DNA of 64,000 nucleotides from Mytilus galloprovincialis (lineage: Eukaryota > Mollusca > Bivalvia > Mytilida > Mytilidae). A model generated the notes under the pieces. It was not told the origin of the DNA and did not search any database. It saw only the letters and a program-made list of their open reading frames with translations. The stretch spans positions 63,078,181 to 63,142,180 of the forward strand of contig NC_134848.1 in the NCBI RefSeq assembly GCF_965363235.1. The letters are read 5' to 3'. How positions within the stretch are numbered: the stretch's first letter is position 1; every line of letters begins with the position of its first letter. This document shows, piece by piece, positions 12,301-23,592 of the stretch. The translations under genes and the position numbers were made by a program.

Positions 12301-15300
12301 AAAAGATTCTGGTATCTTCTGTGTTCTTCATAAATGGAAATGTTGTATTATTTACGGTATATGCAGAATGGGTTCTCAGGTCCTCAAATTTATCTGAAAA
12401 AAGTAACGTGAAAATGCTTATTCAACAAAGAAGATGTTTGTTTTTTTACAAGCCTTTTTGAAACTTTTATCACTAAAATTCTGTTTTGTTTTTGCTAAAC
12501 ACAATTATAGGAAATATATCTATAACAGTGGTAAAATTTTATTTCTTTCACATAAGAGACGAGATTTGAATTGATTGATAAACAAAATCGGAAAACCGCA
12601 AAACGTCATAGAAAAAGCTAGTAAATCTAATATCTGACTCAGGATCACTGCAAAACCTGCAGTAAGGATTAAATTCTACCAAATTGAAGTGAACTAGATC
12701 CCTAGCAAATATGTTTACATGTTTCATTTTAAGTCTTGCTAGAAATCAACAAAGCCACAGTTGTGCATTGGGAAATTCAAGTGCAGGACAAAAATACTGA
12801 ACTCCGTAAAATTCAAAAAGGAAAGTTCCTAATCAAATGGAAAAATCTCAAACACAAAAACGAATGGTTAACAACTGTCATTTTCCTGACTTGGTACAGA
12901 AAGTTATAATAGACCAAAACGTCTTACCGAAAAAAAAGTAACTGAACAATACAATCACATTGACAAATTCAGAAACAAAACAAACGGTATGACACGTCTA
13001 TGATATGAGGGAACACAACTTAATCACTATGAAACGGACCATGGTTTCAAAGTACAGATTATTCGCCTGATTGTGGCAGGTCGTAGATAAGATTTCAAGT
13101 CGGATTACAATAAATTAAATAATCATTGTTCCTGTTAATCCACCAAATACTCGGTATTTAAAAGTCAGAGCAAAGACTAGTTGTCTTGGAGTCAAAATAA
13201 AGTGTCTAGGCAGGGTGAGATGTCTTCCTGTGCACTGAAAACTTAAGCTTGTGAACCAGCATATAAAAACGCCAGCTCAATTTGGCTCATGTTGATATTT
13301 ATCTTCATGAGTATTCATTTAACTTGCAAATGGACAATTAACAGTCATATATCATCATCTTCCTCGTCATCATTATTATCATAATTTATGCATTCACAGA
13401 ACATGAAAATATTTCAATAAAATTCAAAGGAACCCAAAGACATCTGGAGGGCAACATAAACTCTACACTAAAAAAAATGAAAATCATTATGATATGTAAA
13501 ACATTAAATAATCTACTTTCGAAATAATGACTAACATCATTATACATGTTATATGTACAATATTAGAATGATACAATCATTAACACAATCATGACATTAG
13601 ACAACTTCTTAGAAGGTACAGTGTCTACTGACTTTGGACGGACAAATGAAAATTAAGCAGGGTTGAACTATTCGTTGAGATTTCACCCCCCTTTTTTTTT
13701 TATCTAGGTCAGTAGAATAACAAAACGATATAAAAAAAATAAGGTCAACTGGCATAGTGTTTTAGTAAATGTATAAGGAAACAGATATTTTTTTTTATCA
13801 CGTTATTTCCTTATAATAAGCATACAAGTATGTATTGTACAGCAAATTGGAAACATTGAAATACTATAGTAATGATTTATTTGCAATTATTATAAATATT
13901 TCCGAGTATTTTTCCGGTTCAAAACATGAATTCGAATGAAACAATCATTGACATTTTCAAAGTTCAAGCTTTAAGCCTGAAAATAACCATTTTTTATATC
14001 AGAATTCATGCGCTTTTTATTTCCAACAGTTTTGCACTAAGATACATATTGAAGCATAATTTGGCTATGCAATTTAAACTGACATTTTATGACGATTACA
14101 AAAGTATTATACTTTTAACCTGGGTATATAAATGCACATTTGTTCACGAACATGTTTACGTATTAGGTTACGGTTGATGATTAGATAGACTTGCCTTTCT
14201 TTTAATATCTCCGTCAAATTAGCACAAAGCGCAGGCCTTACCAAAAGGGATAATTGTCAACTAGCAATTTATAAGGAGGTGTACATTGTATAACATTATT
14301 AGCATATATGTGTCCAATGGATGCAATTGTCACCAAATTCACTTTTTTTTTCAGGACTACGAAAAGTAAATATTTAAAAATACATTATGATTGATTCAAG
14401 TTCATGGAATAATTTTTATATATCTGAAAATTCGGGAAAAAAAATCCAATTCAGTTTTGGAAAAAAAGTCACCAAAATCGTACTATACTCCTTTTGTAAC
14501 ACAGATATTGGAGAAGACTTTTATGTGAAATTCTGTTATAATTTATGTTATTGGTAGACCCCTCACCTTCAACTTTTAAAGTAACAAAAAAATAAGTCAG
14601 ATTAGTTATGGTATCTACTGCACATCTGTATAACCCAGAATCTAACATTGTTACATTGGATATTTGTAATCCATAATCTTGTCCATCTCTCGAACCATTG
14701 ATCATCAGTCGTTCGTGAAGTCGCAAACCTGTATTTATTCGCCACCCATCAGTGTATACAGTTGTGAAAGATTTCTCAGTATTTTTGTCTCGGCGAGTCC
14801 ATTGAACTAAGTCTGTGCCTTGTTTGTTTTTACAAGGTAGAACAACTGTTTCTCCAATAATGCTGTCTGTATTGCTATAAAAGCTGATGACAGCACCTAT
14901 AAAGACATAAAACAGAGCAACATCATTATGTTTTACTTGTTAGTTAAAATTTCCTGTTTAGGGTTTAGTGTCATAAATTAAGAGAAATATCGCTTCTTTT
15001 CCTTTAATTTATTTAATTATTTTTTTTAAACAAGAGGATGTATAAAAAACATCATGAAAATATTCATCGACATATAATGTCGAAATTTTATAGTCTTTCA
15101 AATGCAAGTTGTCAATTGAATATAATATATTTAATAGTTTTACAAATTTATATTTTTCGGCATCATGACAAATGTTTACCAATACTAAGAGTACGAAGAA
15201 AAGATCAAATTATCTGACATACTCGCAGTGCCATTTATTACGGCAATTGTTCTTGATTTTTTTTAATTTCAACAATTCTTAACTTTGGTTGTTTTTTTTA

Positions 15301-18300
15301 ATTTTTTTATTCATCGGCAGTAAATACTTTAATGTTTACTTTTCAAAATATTTTGCTTTACCTTTCATAAATACATTTTTAGAAAAAAAAGTGTCAGTTG
15401 TTAGTGGAAAAAACATAAGAATGCTTCACTTTTTACTGAATACGTAATCCCAGCTCGTCCAGTCGTTCAATAAAACAAATCTTCTGTTATTATCGAACTA
15501 AATTAATTAAATAATAATATGTAATTTCAAAATCATACACGAACTATACCGAGAAACTATACTGTTGGTCCGGAAGAACTATACCGAGAAACTATATTGA
15601 GGGTCCGGAAGAACTATACCGAGAAACTATACTGAGGGTCCGGGAGAAGTAAAAAAACTGAAGTGTACAATAATACAAAATATTTAATACGATACAACTG
15701 ATAAACCAGTTATCTGCTGGTATATTTATTATAAAAGTTTTTAAGGCACTTTATACTACAATCAGTGTGATTTAAAACATCAGAATTTTACATAATCAGC
15801 ATTCCAAATTACGAACAACAATCCATTATATAAATTAGTAATTTTTCAATTTAAAACAATTACCACAACGAAGCCGATTACTTTAAAAAAAAAAAAAAAA
15901 GGTATAAATTGTTCAATATTTCCATACATTTTTCATAAAATTTAGAAATATATACAGTATAGTAATTCGTTAATTCATTGTAAAAATGGTCATAGGAAAG
16001 TTTTATAAAAATTGTGTCGCTTTTTCATGTGTAATTTACTATGTTGTCAATTTTGTCAATTTTGGATTTTTTTAGTTCTATTTTAGATCAAAAAGCATTT
16101 TATTCCATCTTCAATATTATATATGATTTAAAAAATATATATCTTAGAAGTTTGAAAAGAAAAAAAATAATGGTTGATGTACAAGTTTCTGGTAAATCAT
16201 TTCTTGTACCACTCACCCATTTTTTCAACACTTTGGCTAACATGGCTAATGAGACTAACTTGGTTGGTCATAAAATTAAAAAAGTGTACTACTCAAAAAC
16301 TTCTTATTAGTATACCCTTAATGAAAAATCGATCTCCTGCAAATACTTGCAGCGAACAGTCTGTATTGGCGGCATGTTTGCTGCAATTACGCTGCAGGTC
16401 TGCTGCAAACAATTTACAATGCAAATGAGTGTTTTCAGCAGACCTGCTGCAAACATTGTTATGCAAATTAATCTTTCACCTGTGTGTTTGCAGCAGACCT
16501 GCAGTAAACATTTATTTTCAAATAATGTTGTCTCCTGCGTGTTTGCTATAAATTTGCAGGAACTGCATACATCATACAATTATCCAACAGCATTTATAGT
16601 GCAATACAGATGATTTATTTGTTTCAAAAACAATTAGCCAGTGTAATGTTGTGTACATATCACATATATATTACACAGCAAATTATAAAAAGTTAGGCTA
16701 CTTACTTACATACAATAATTCAAAAACTCTATCATAGCAAAAGTTTATATTTTTTAAGATTAATAAAGTTTTTTTGTTTTGTTTTTACGTACGTGCTCAA
16801 ATGACATTGCAAATGATATGACTATCTAATAAAATTGAGAATGGAAAACGGGGATGTGTCAAAGAGACAACAACCCAACCATATAACAGACAACTGCAGA
16901 AAGTCACCAATAGGTCTTCAATGCAACGAGAAATTCCTGCACCCGGAGGCGTCCTTTAGCTGGCCCCTAAATAAATATATATACACTAGTTCAGTGATTA
17001 TGAACGCCATACTAAACTCCACTATACATTAGAAACTAATGTTAAAAATAATACAAGGCTAACAAAGACCAGAGGCTCCTGACTTTGGACAGGCGCAAAA
17101 ATGCGGCGGGGTTAAACATATTTATAGTATAGTATTTTATAATACAAACATATTAAATTATTCTAAATTAATGGTGTGCATAAAAGCTGCAATGTTTGCA
17201 AGAGGTTTGCAGCTAGCTATAAACTTCTGCAAACATTATCAAAAGGTTTCCTGCAAGCTTTTTGTTTGCAGCAAACCTGTAGCAAGTCTGCTGCAGACCT
17301 GCTGTAAACATTTCAGTTCTGTATATAGATACATAATTTTATCCCAGAGTTCAGTTTGATTATAATATTTTTTTTCAAACAATGCCTTGATATTTTCCGC
17401 TAATAGTCCATTTGTCAATTACCGATTTGATTCTGTTATTACACACTTTTGAACAAATTACTTCCCTTTGTCAATCGTCAACTGGTTCTATACCGGACAA
17501 AATTGGCCATTGCCAGTGCAAAGCATGACGAATTGAAAGTGATGTATCGGCGGTTTAACTAATTTCTCATGAAAAACAAATTCTGATATCATAAGTATTT
17601 AGCTGAACAACAAATTAATGCAAGGCAGAGCTCCAGATAAGCTGCGTATTTGCGTGATCACGCAATACAAATAATAAAAAACCCAATGCAATTGCCCATT
17701 GCAGGGTTCAATAACCCAATTAATTCAAAGGAAAACCCAATTATATTCCAAAACCATGAGTTCTCAACCCTTTTGTTGGCTACCATTTGCGTTATTTACC
17801 CTTATCTGTTTACAGTGGTCGCGTAAACTATTTTTATAATATTTATAATTGGAAATTTCCTTTCGTTCTAAAAATAGATCCCTGCATCAAGTAGCTGAAA
17901 TGGGTCCCTGTTAGAGTTTTCCGTTGCTCAATAGGTACACATGTTTTTGAAAACATTTCGATCTTCTCGGCGTTTATCCAATTAGCGTGTGTCATGAAGT
18001 CATATTTTTTTTCGCATTGCTTGGGATTTATCATTACATACATTGAATTAAAACAAAAGTGAATGTCCGGTAAAAATATTGAATAGAAGCATGTTTTCTG
18101 CTTCTTTTGAAAAGCTTAGGGAAAGTTATGATGATAACAAGACTCAGCCAGTGTTTTTAGGAAGCGTCCATCGAACACATGGGCGTGTGTATGTACCTTA
18201 ACGAGAACATTGCTAATAAAAACAGGGTTTCCTCAAAAACGAAATCAGTTGGAAAAAGTGAAAGGCCAAATTAATTTTGACATGATAAAGCATCAGAAAC

Positions 18301-20415
18301 CAAAAGTTCTAATAAAAGACAACTAAACCCAGATTTATGAAAATTGGAATAAAACAAAAACATTCAAGTATAATTAGAGTTTATATACTATTTTTTTTTT
18401 TCATTTGTGGTTAATTAATGAATACACACACAGTCACTGGTCTCAGAATTTATTATATAAAGGTATAAGACGAGTGCCTGTGAATATACATATCCGTTTT
18501 TTTACAGTTTATATGAGAAAATACAAAACTGGCAGAAGGTTTGAAACGGAACACAAATTAAACCTACAATTGCTTCTCAGTCAATAAACCAAATAAAACA
18601 GCTAGCAAATAACCCTAACCCTAACCCAAATAAAACAGCTAAACAAAGAAAGAAACATATTTAAGATGGAAAAAAAATCTGGGGTTGATATTGCCTAAAT
18701 ATTCAATATTGTGTTGATGAAAAAACCCAATACATTAAGGAGCTTGGTGGTGAAAAACCCAATTTGATATTAACATGAGGGGTGAATTGGAATTGATAAT
18801 GCAATCAAAAAACTTTATCACACAATTATATAAGAATATGGTGGGTAAAAAACCCAATTTGTGAATTCTTATCTGGAGCTCTGCAAGTGAAATATTAGAA
18901 AACCTTACAGACTACTCACATTACGCACAGGTAAATTTACTCTTTCTGCTAGCTCTCCATTGTAAATAAAAACTAATGTCCCTCATAAGGGAGACAACTA
19001 AAAAAAGGATCTCTAGATACAAGGTCAATAACGGGAATTGGCAAATGGACTATTAGAGATCCCTTTTTTTTCTCCCTTATGAGGAACATTAAATTTTATT
19101 TTCATTGATGAGCTAGCAGAAAGAGAAAATCTACCTGTGCTTAATATGAGTAATTTATAAGGTTTTCAAATCTTTTAATTGCATTAATTTGTTGTTTAAC
19201 TAAATACTTTTGACATCAGAAATTATTTTTCATGAAAAGTAAGTTAAACTGCCGATACAACACTTTCAATTCGTCATGCTTTGCATTGGCAAAAGCCAAT
19301 TTTTGTCCGGTATGGAACCAGTCTACGATTGACACGGGGGAGTAATTTGTTTAAAAAGTGTGTAATAACAGAATAAAATCGGTGATTGGCAAATGGACTA
19401 TTGTATTACATGTTTTGGAAATAGTTCCAGAACAATATTTAAACGAGACTGAAACGTAAAAGAATACAACCTTAAACATGTTAATCGCCTTTCTACGTAT
19501 CATGCGTGGACAAACGTCAATTGTGTCCGGTATTGAACCAGTCTACGATTAACAATTAAAGAAGAGAGGTAATTTGCGTAAAAAATGTGTAATAACAAAA
19601 TAAAATCGGTAATTGCAAATGAACTATTTTTATAACATTCTAAAAGTACAACAAATTTTATCAATTAACATATATTGATGAATGCTTTGAAAATATGTTT
19701 TTTATTTCTGATTCTAATACAATTATGATCAATTATAATCTGCTCAAGTCATGACCGAAACGACTACACACAGTATGACCGAACTTGCAGACTATGCATG
19801 CTGTGGAAGAAACGATTATGGCCGATTATACTGCAGTGTGGCATAAAAGTCAGTTGCATCGGGTCGCGAGCTTTGAGACGCTCCTTGGCCTTTTTTTTTT
19901 GTTTACTTGATCATGTTGATGTAAGAAATGTAATAAAATAGTTTTAGTTGTTAATCAATTATTTAGTATAATGTTTAGGACTTTTATATCTTTTTTTTTA
20001 ATTATTTGTGAACAAAATCAGTAGATCGTCTCTTTTGTGATCAGTGTATTTAGCTTATACTTTAAATAATATAAATGTATAAGCATGTATTTAAATGATA
20101 ATCAATTGATCAAATATGAAAATATGGAATATATGCATGACCTGAAAGCATAAAACAAATCAATGATTTAATTTCAGGCTAATAAAGCTGTTATAGAAGA
20201 TAAATAAAGGTAACTCTTTATTTGCAAAAGAATAATAAGGTAAACAAAGACTTGATACTGCAAACAGAGACAGAATATATATTGCAAAGCACAAGTAATC
20301 AGTAACTTTCATTTCAAATTTAGGAACACAATCTTTGCTATGCATTGTTATAACATATAATTTATATACCTGTGACTATCGCAATAAGGTTGTTTATTAA
20401 AATAAACAGGATCAT
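8803..20415 (-). CDS. Single-Ig-domain membrane receptor with tyrosine-rich tail (gene span)
   Basis: Three exons (20370..20415, 14567..14896, 8803..9323) total 897 nt and give 298 residues. Residues 1-16 are a hydrophobic signal peptide (MILFILINNLIAIVTG). Residues 17-125 are a V-type immunoglobulin domain: Cys37, Trp48 in VQW, and the DSGLYRC motif ending at Cys107. Residues 127-153 are a membrane span, followed by the stop-transfer motif QTRRQNK. Residues 154-298 form a cytoplasmic tail with 13 tyrosines, among them YEEM (188-191, the YxxM class bound by PI3-kinase p85), YSN and YHN (233 and 283, YxN class bound by Grb2) and YQPL (254-257). All junctions are phase 1, as is usual for Ig domains. 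It probably works at the cell surface as a signalling receptor or adhesion protein; the ligand is unknown. Extra exons between those listed cannot be excluded. A candidate poly(A) signal lies near 8542. Confidence 0.75.
9957..12284 (+). mobile_element. Pearl/Helentron-like non-autonomous element with four core units of about 502 bp
   Basis: It starts ACTAGAGGCTCTAAAGAG, which contains a 7-bp hairpin (AGGCTCT, AGAGCCT). The core consists of four tandem units: the marker GGCCCAGTAGTTTCAG falls near 10128, 10624, 11126, 11629 and 12130. A GACGACGGAC microsatellite (12172..12236) follows, then a terminal hairpin of CACTTGGCCC and GGGCCAGGTG (12256..12278) followed by CTAA. The order of 5' segment, core repeats, microsatellite and 3' hairpin is that described for bivalve pearl elements and Helentron-derived non-autonomous elements. 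No replicase-helicase or other protein gene is inside. It sits in intron 2 of the Ig receptor gene. A second copy begins at 63939. Confidence 0.75.
12172..12236 (+). repeat. GACGACGGAC microsatellite
   Basis: This is a run of GAC and GGAC units without interruption. It forms the junction between the last core unit and the 3' terminal segment of the surrounding element. The similar element at 53664..54130 has an analogous GGACGCACAGAC run at the same relative place. Confidence 0.9.
12285..14566. other. Intron 2 remainder of the Ig receptor gene
   Basis: No coding exon was seen. A diverged copy of repeat family B lies at about 12780..13050 (words TAATCAAATGG, AACAACTGTCATTTTCCTGAC). A short fragment of family C lies around 13620..13680 (CTACTGACTTTGGAC, then GCAGGGTTGAAC). 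The rest is AT-rich and has no feature that I can support. Confidence 0.45.
14567..14896 (-). CDS. Ig receptor exon 2 (V-type Ig domain)
   Basis: This 330-nt exon of symmetric phase 1 is bounded by TCTTTATAG at its 3' splice site and GAAG/GTGAGG at its 5' splice site. It encodes one whole Ig fold: LPCK (first Cys), VQWTRR (core Trp), a GLQISNV strand and DSGLYRCAV (second Cys). A symmetric phase-1 exon for a single Ig domain is the classical shuffling unit. Confidence 0.85.
15541..15656 (+). repeat. 35-bp tandem repeat, about 3.3 copies
   Basis: The unit begins GAACTATACCGAGAAACTAT and continues with ACT..GGTCCGGAA. Copies start at 15541, 15576 and 15611. It lies in intron 1 of the Ig receptor gene. 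The copies differ at only a few bases, so the array is recent. Confidence 0.9.
16330..16570. repeat. Degenerate CTGCTGCAAACA-type array, left part
   Basis: Words such as GCAGACCTGCTGCAAACA and TTTGCTGCAG recur on both strands as short, partly palindromic units. The same words resume at 17180..17320, after a copy of repeat family C and about 300 bp of unique sequence. Several short frames over the array (62 to 90 codons, on both strands) are Cys-rich only because of the repeat. Confidence 0.65.
16829..17117 (+). repeat. Interspersed family C copy
   Basis: It begins AAAATTGAGAATGGAAAACG, passes GACAACAACCCAACCA and CACCCGGAGGCGTCC, and ends with GACTTTGGACAGGCGC and GCGGCGGGGTTAAACA. The reverse-oriented copy at 28506..28762 has the same words in the opposite order. 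I recognise this as one of the most frequent dispersed repeats of mussel genomes, from memory. No inverted terminal repeats or ORFs are evident. Confidence 0.8.
17180..17320. repeat. Degenerate CTGCTGCAAACA-type array, right part
   Basis: GTTTGCAGCAAACCTG and CTGCTGCAGACCTGCTG recur as in 16330..16570. The two blocks flank a family C insertion and probably belong to one older array. Confidence 0.6.
17625..18884. mobile_element. Nested 1.26-kb inverted-repeat element with AAG target duplication
   Basis: The termini are GCAGAGCTCCAGATAAG and CTTATCTGGAGCTCTGC. AAG precedes it at 17622..17624 and follows at 18885..18887. The uninterrupted right arm of the host foldback element shows what the empty site looked like (CAAATTAATGCA followed by unrelated bases), which confirms the insertion. 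Inside are repeated AACCCAAT words in both orientations and a 66-codon minus-strand frame at 17843..18043 with no recognised motif. The 3-bp duplication is compatible with several DNA transposon superfamilies; no transposase is present. Confidence 0.75.
18611..18627 (+). repeat. Short interstitial telomere-like repeat
   Basis: AACCCTAACCCTAACCC, nearly three units of the animal telomere repeat, lies within the nested inverted-repeat element. At this length it may be chance or a repair scar. Confidence 0.5.
19495..19632 (+). mobile_element. Truncated arm of the same foldback family
   Basis: The words TTGTGTCCGGTATTGAACCAG, GTGTAATAACAAAATAAAATCGG and GCAAATGAACTATT follow the order of the right arm at 19260..19402, with changes. 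Only one arm is present. Confidence 0.6.
20370..20415 (-). CDS. Ig receptor exon 1 (start codon and signal peptide)
   Basis: ATG at 20415..20413 is followed by 15 codons, almost all hydrophobic, and one base of the next codon. The exon ends at a 5' splice site, ACAG followed by GTATAT. The phase matches the Ig exon exactly. The 5' untranslated part upstream is not defined. Confidence 0.65.
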
Positions 20416-20675
20416 TGTCTTATCCAATTAAGCCAAATAAAAAAATCCAATTCATCAGAGGTACCAGTCAGTGAAAGAACTTCAACATACAAGGTAATAT
20501 TCAAAATATCGTGTGACCTATTTCCGGGAAACGATAATTTATCCTTTAAAACGAAACTAGAACTATTTATAAATAGTTTATTTTCTTATTCATAGAGCTC
20601 ATTACAATCATATCAATCAATGTATTAATATACTACGGAAGCCGATAAGGGCCATTCAAAAAAAAAATTATGTCG

Positions 20676-20911
20676 TAATTACGACATCGCTATGTCGTAA
20701 TTTCGACATAACATGTCGTTATTACGACATCGCTATGTCGTAATTTCGACATAACATGTCGTTATTTCGACATAACATGTCGTTATTACGACATCGCTAT
20801 GTCGTAATTTCGACATAACATGTCGTTATTACGACATCGCTATGTCGTAATTTCGCGACATAACATGTCGTTATTTCGACATAACATGTCGTAATAACGA
20901 CATCGCTATGT
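20676..20911. repeat. Palindrome array in the left inverted repeat
   Basis: These are tandem copies of ATGTCGTAATTACGACAT-type units joined by CGCT or AAC spacers, with variants TTTCGACAT and GTTATTACGACAT. Each unit is self-complementary, so the array can form a ladder of small hairpins. The partner array in the right inverted repeat is 24187..24361. Confidence 0.9.
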
Positions 20912-21565
20912 ATATAAAAGAATATTTATTATGATTGCCAAGAGACTAAATGACACAGAAATTAACAACTATATGTTATCATAATGCCCCCAATAATTAG
21001 AAAAGCCCCCGCATAGTCAGCTATAAAAGAGGGACGAAAGATACCAGAGGGAGAGGCCCCGAAATGCTGTGTGGCAGACAGTGTTAACATTATTAATTAT
21101 TAGCTCCCTTGGTAAAACTCCAAATTTCATATTTAAAGTATTTCATTGTTGATTAATTTACATGATGCTTAATAAGTATATATTTGTTAATTGCATAGCT
21201 TTTGCTATTTGCATTCATTGGTTAAAGATATTTATTCATATTGTAAAGTTTAATATTTGTATCGTTTTTTGCAAAATCTTTGGTCACCTTCTTTGGTTAC
21301 CTTCTGTGAGAAACTTATATAATTTATAGATCCTAATTAAGTGCTTCAAGATACCGACCGTGGAAGGGATGCAGAGTCAGTCAAGGTCTTATAAACCTTC
21401 TACTTGTTCGAACTAATTAGTGTGGAATTACGTGAGAACTGACACACAGTCCTACCTATAAACAAGCGCTAACTACATGCCTTCGTGTAATAAGGGTGAA
21501 TTGAAATATTGATTGCTCTTTTTCTACTTTCAAACGTTGGACACGATGTTCCTACAACCTCTAGG

Positions 21566-23592
21566 ATTTAAAACAGAATCTTCGAAATTTCATCCGCAAA
21601 ACAAAATAAAAATGTTAGAAAACACGAACCAATATTAAAACAAATTCAATATATGTTTCAAATTATGTTTTTACAGTTCTTGATCATATACTAAGTAATA
21701 TCTAGTATATTTGATGATTAGATTAGCAAAGCTATGTGAAAAAAACCGGATGTCCAACGTTACATTTATGAAAAACTGTTTTAAATCTTATGTATAGTGA
21801 TCCTATTTCTTATTCTCTGATCTTCCTGATACTTGACAGGAACAACGACAGGTGTCGGTTCTTTGTGGCGTTAAAGCCGTTATTTTTGCCAAATTTTATT
21901 TGACTTCGGTGGCTTCATATTAAGCGGGAATAAGAAAAATGTCCAACGACGTTTTTCGTCATCTCAACGACTGAAAGTGAATTTTGTAAGTAGCAGAAAA
22001 TGAATAAAAAGAGTAAGACAATAATAATATCTAACAAAAGTACAAATATTTGCCTCATTGTTCGTGAGTTCAAATATTGCTGATTCAATAAAATCTTCTC
22101 TACACAGTCGTTTTTCAAACGGTAGCCATTTTGTCCAAGTTGATATTTCATTTTTCAAAGCATTTAACGCGTATTTTTTTTTATAATTATTCAAAACAAA
22201 AGTTAGATACACGAAGAGTAAAAAATGCCAAGATTCTTTTCTTATTAACTACATGTTTGGGTCTTAAAGGAATAAAATGCTTCCACACATTACAAAACAG
22301 TAGCCAATTTGTCCAAACGTCGAAAGTTTGAAAGACGCTAATTTCCGTCGTTACATGTGCTAAAGTTTCAATTAAATGATCATGATAATTAAAACAAATC
22401 GTGTTATGAAATTTGGAAAAACAGGTTGATGATTGCTGCCGAAAAAAAAGAATAGCGCATGTTGCTATAGATTCCACCCGGGGACATAGGTTCGACACAG
22501 GTTAAATTTTGCAATTTTTATTAATCGTTTATAGCTTTTAACGATTTATTTAAAAGAATGGGGAAATGGGGAAAAACATCTCATTACATGAACTTCGTCC
22601 AACTTTTGCAAAGACAACTTTTAGACACCAAGACAGTCCTCTAAATGTAAAATTCGAATTGAAATTTATATTGTGGAAGTACTCCATAGATCATTTAAAG
22701 TCGTCACTTCAGTAAGGTGCAATCACCAATATTAAAAGACTTATACCAGTTCACGGAGTGTTTTACTTCGCGATTTGTCCTGCTATTCATGTTATAACTG
22801 TCGTGATGAAATAAATTCCTGTACTAGCGAAGCCGGAACTTTTCGTCAATATAAACTTGTGCATGAAATGGAGGTACTAGTAATTGAAAGACAAATCCCA
22901 AACAGCGACGAAAACCGTTTCATCGAATTTTAAAAACCCGGGATTATTTAAGCCGTTTTCGCGGACAATCCAGGAGTAGATTACTATATTTTAAAATGTA
23001 TATCAGAAATTAAACACTATAGATGACTTGCGGAAATAATTCTCAAGCCAAGGTTCAAGTAATTGAAGGGGTGTATTTCGACAACTTATGTACCAGGGAA
23101 AATACAATTCTATTCAAATTTAACCAAGGGTAAAAATGTTCGATGTACTTGCAGAGTGTCAGATATATTTGTATTGGGGTTGAGTTAAGATATAGAAATT
23201 TTACAATGACAGATGATATGCACCTTGAAAGTTAAACATCATATGATAAAAGTTTCGTACATCTAAAAAAAAATATCTTTTTTTATGGAAAACTGTAACA
23301 CATCTTCCTATATCTACTTCCGTCCCATCTTTCTTTTCCACATTACTTGCGACAGTAATGCATTTTTAGTTGAAATAACGTAAAGGGTAAACATTATTAA
23401 ATAGATTTCCACAACTTGAGGTAATTTATGATAAAATGACATCACAAAACGAACAGAACCAGAATCAGAAATTTTAAAAATTTTGTAATATAATGAATAA
23501 ATCAACCAACATATAAAAATACGAATAAAACTTGTAAAAATTAATCAAAAACCCTTTTAGACGCCGCTTTTTATGTCAGTGTATTATCGTGT
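21566..23592. other. Interior of the long inverted-repeat element, no gene recognised
   Basis: The longest frame is 103 codons on the minus strand (22187..22498), with no start context, splice context or known motif. The words GTAGCCATTTTGTCCAAG (about 22122) and GTAGCCAATTTGTCCAAA (about 22300) form a degenerate direct repeat. Nothing else is supported. Confidence 0.5.

Larger units (their letters stand above)
17402..19402. mobile_element. Foldback (palindromic) element interrupted by a nested element
   Basis: The ends AATAGTCCATTTG (17402) and CAAATGGACTATT (19390..19402) are inverted. The left arm continues through the words ACCGGACAAAATTGGC and CAATTCGTCATGC (inverted on the right) to 17624, is broken by the insert 17625..18884, and resumes at 18885..19015. 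The right arm is about 19055..19402. Both arms share CTCTTTCTGCTAGCTC and TCCCTCATAAGGGAG near the centre. Without the insert the element is a palindrome of about 740 bp with a loop of roughly 40 bp, and the loop itself carries another copy of the TTGGCAAATGGACTATT end. No ORF of interest is present. It lies in intron 1 of the Ig receptor gene. Confidence 0.75.

Noticed and set aside
16307-16613. Cys-rich small proteins on both strands
   Set aside because: Open frames on both strands come from the CTGCTGCAAACA repeat; the Cys residues are an effect of TGC units.
20160-20345. 61-codon minus-strand frame with a hydrophobic stretch as the start of the Ig receptor
   Set aside because: It lies inside intron 1. 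The exon at 20370..20415 gives a better signal peptide with a correct donor and phase.
22187-22498. 103-codon minus-strand frame as the gene of the long inverted-repeat element
   Set aside because: It has no motif, no supporting splice sites and a composition like its AT-rich surroundings.
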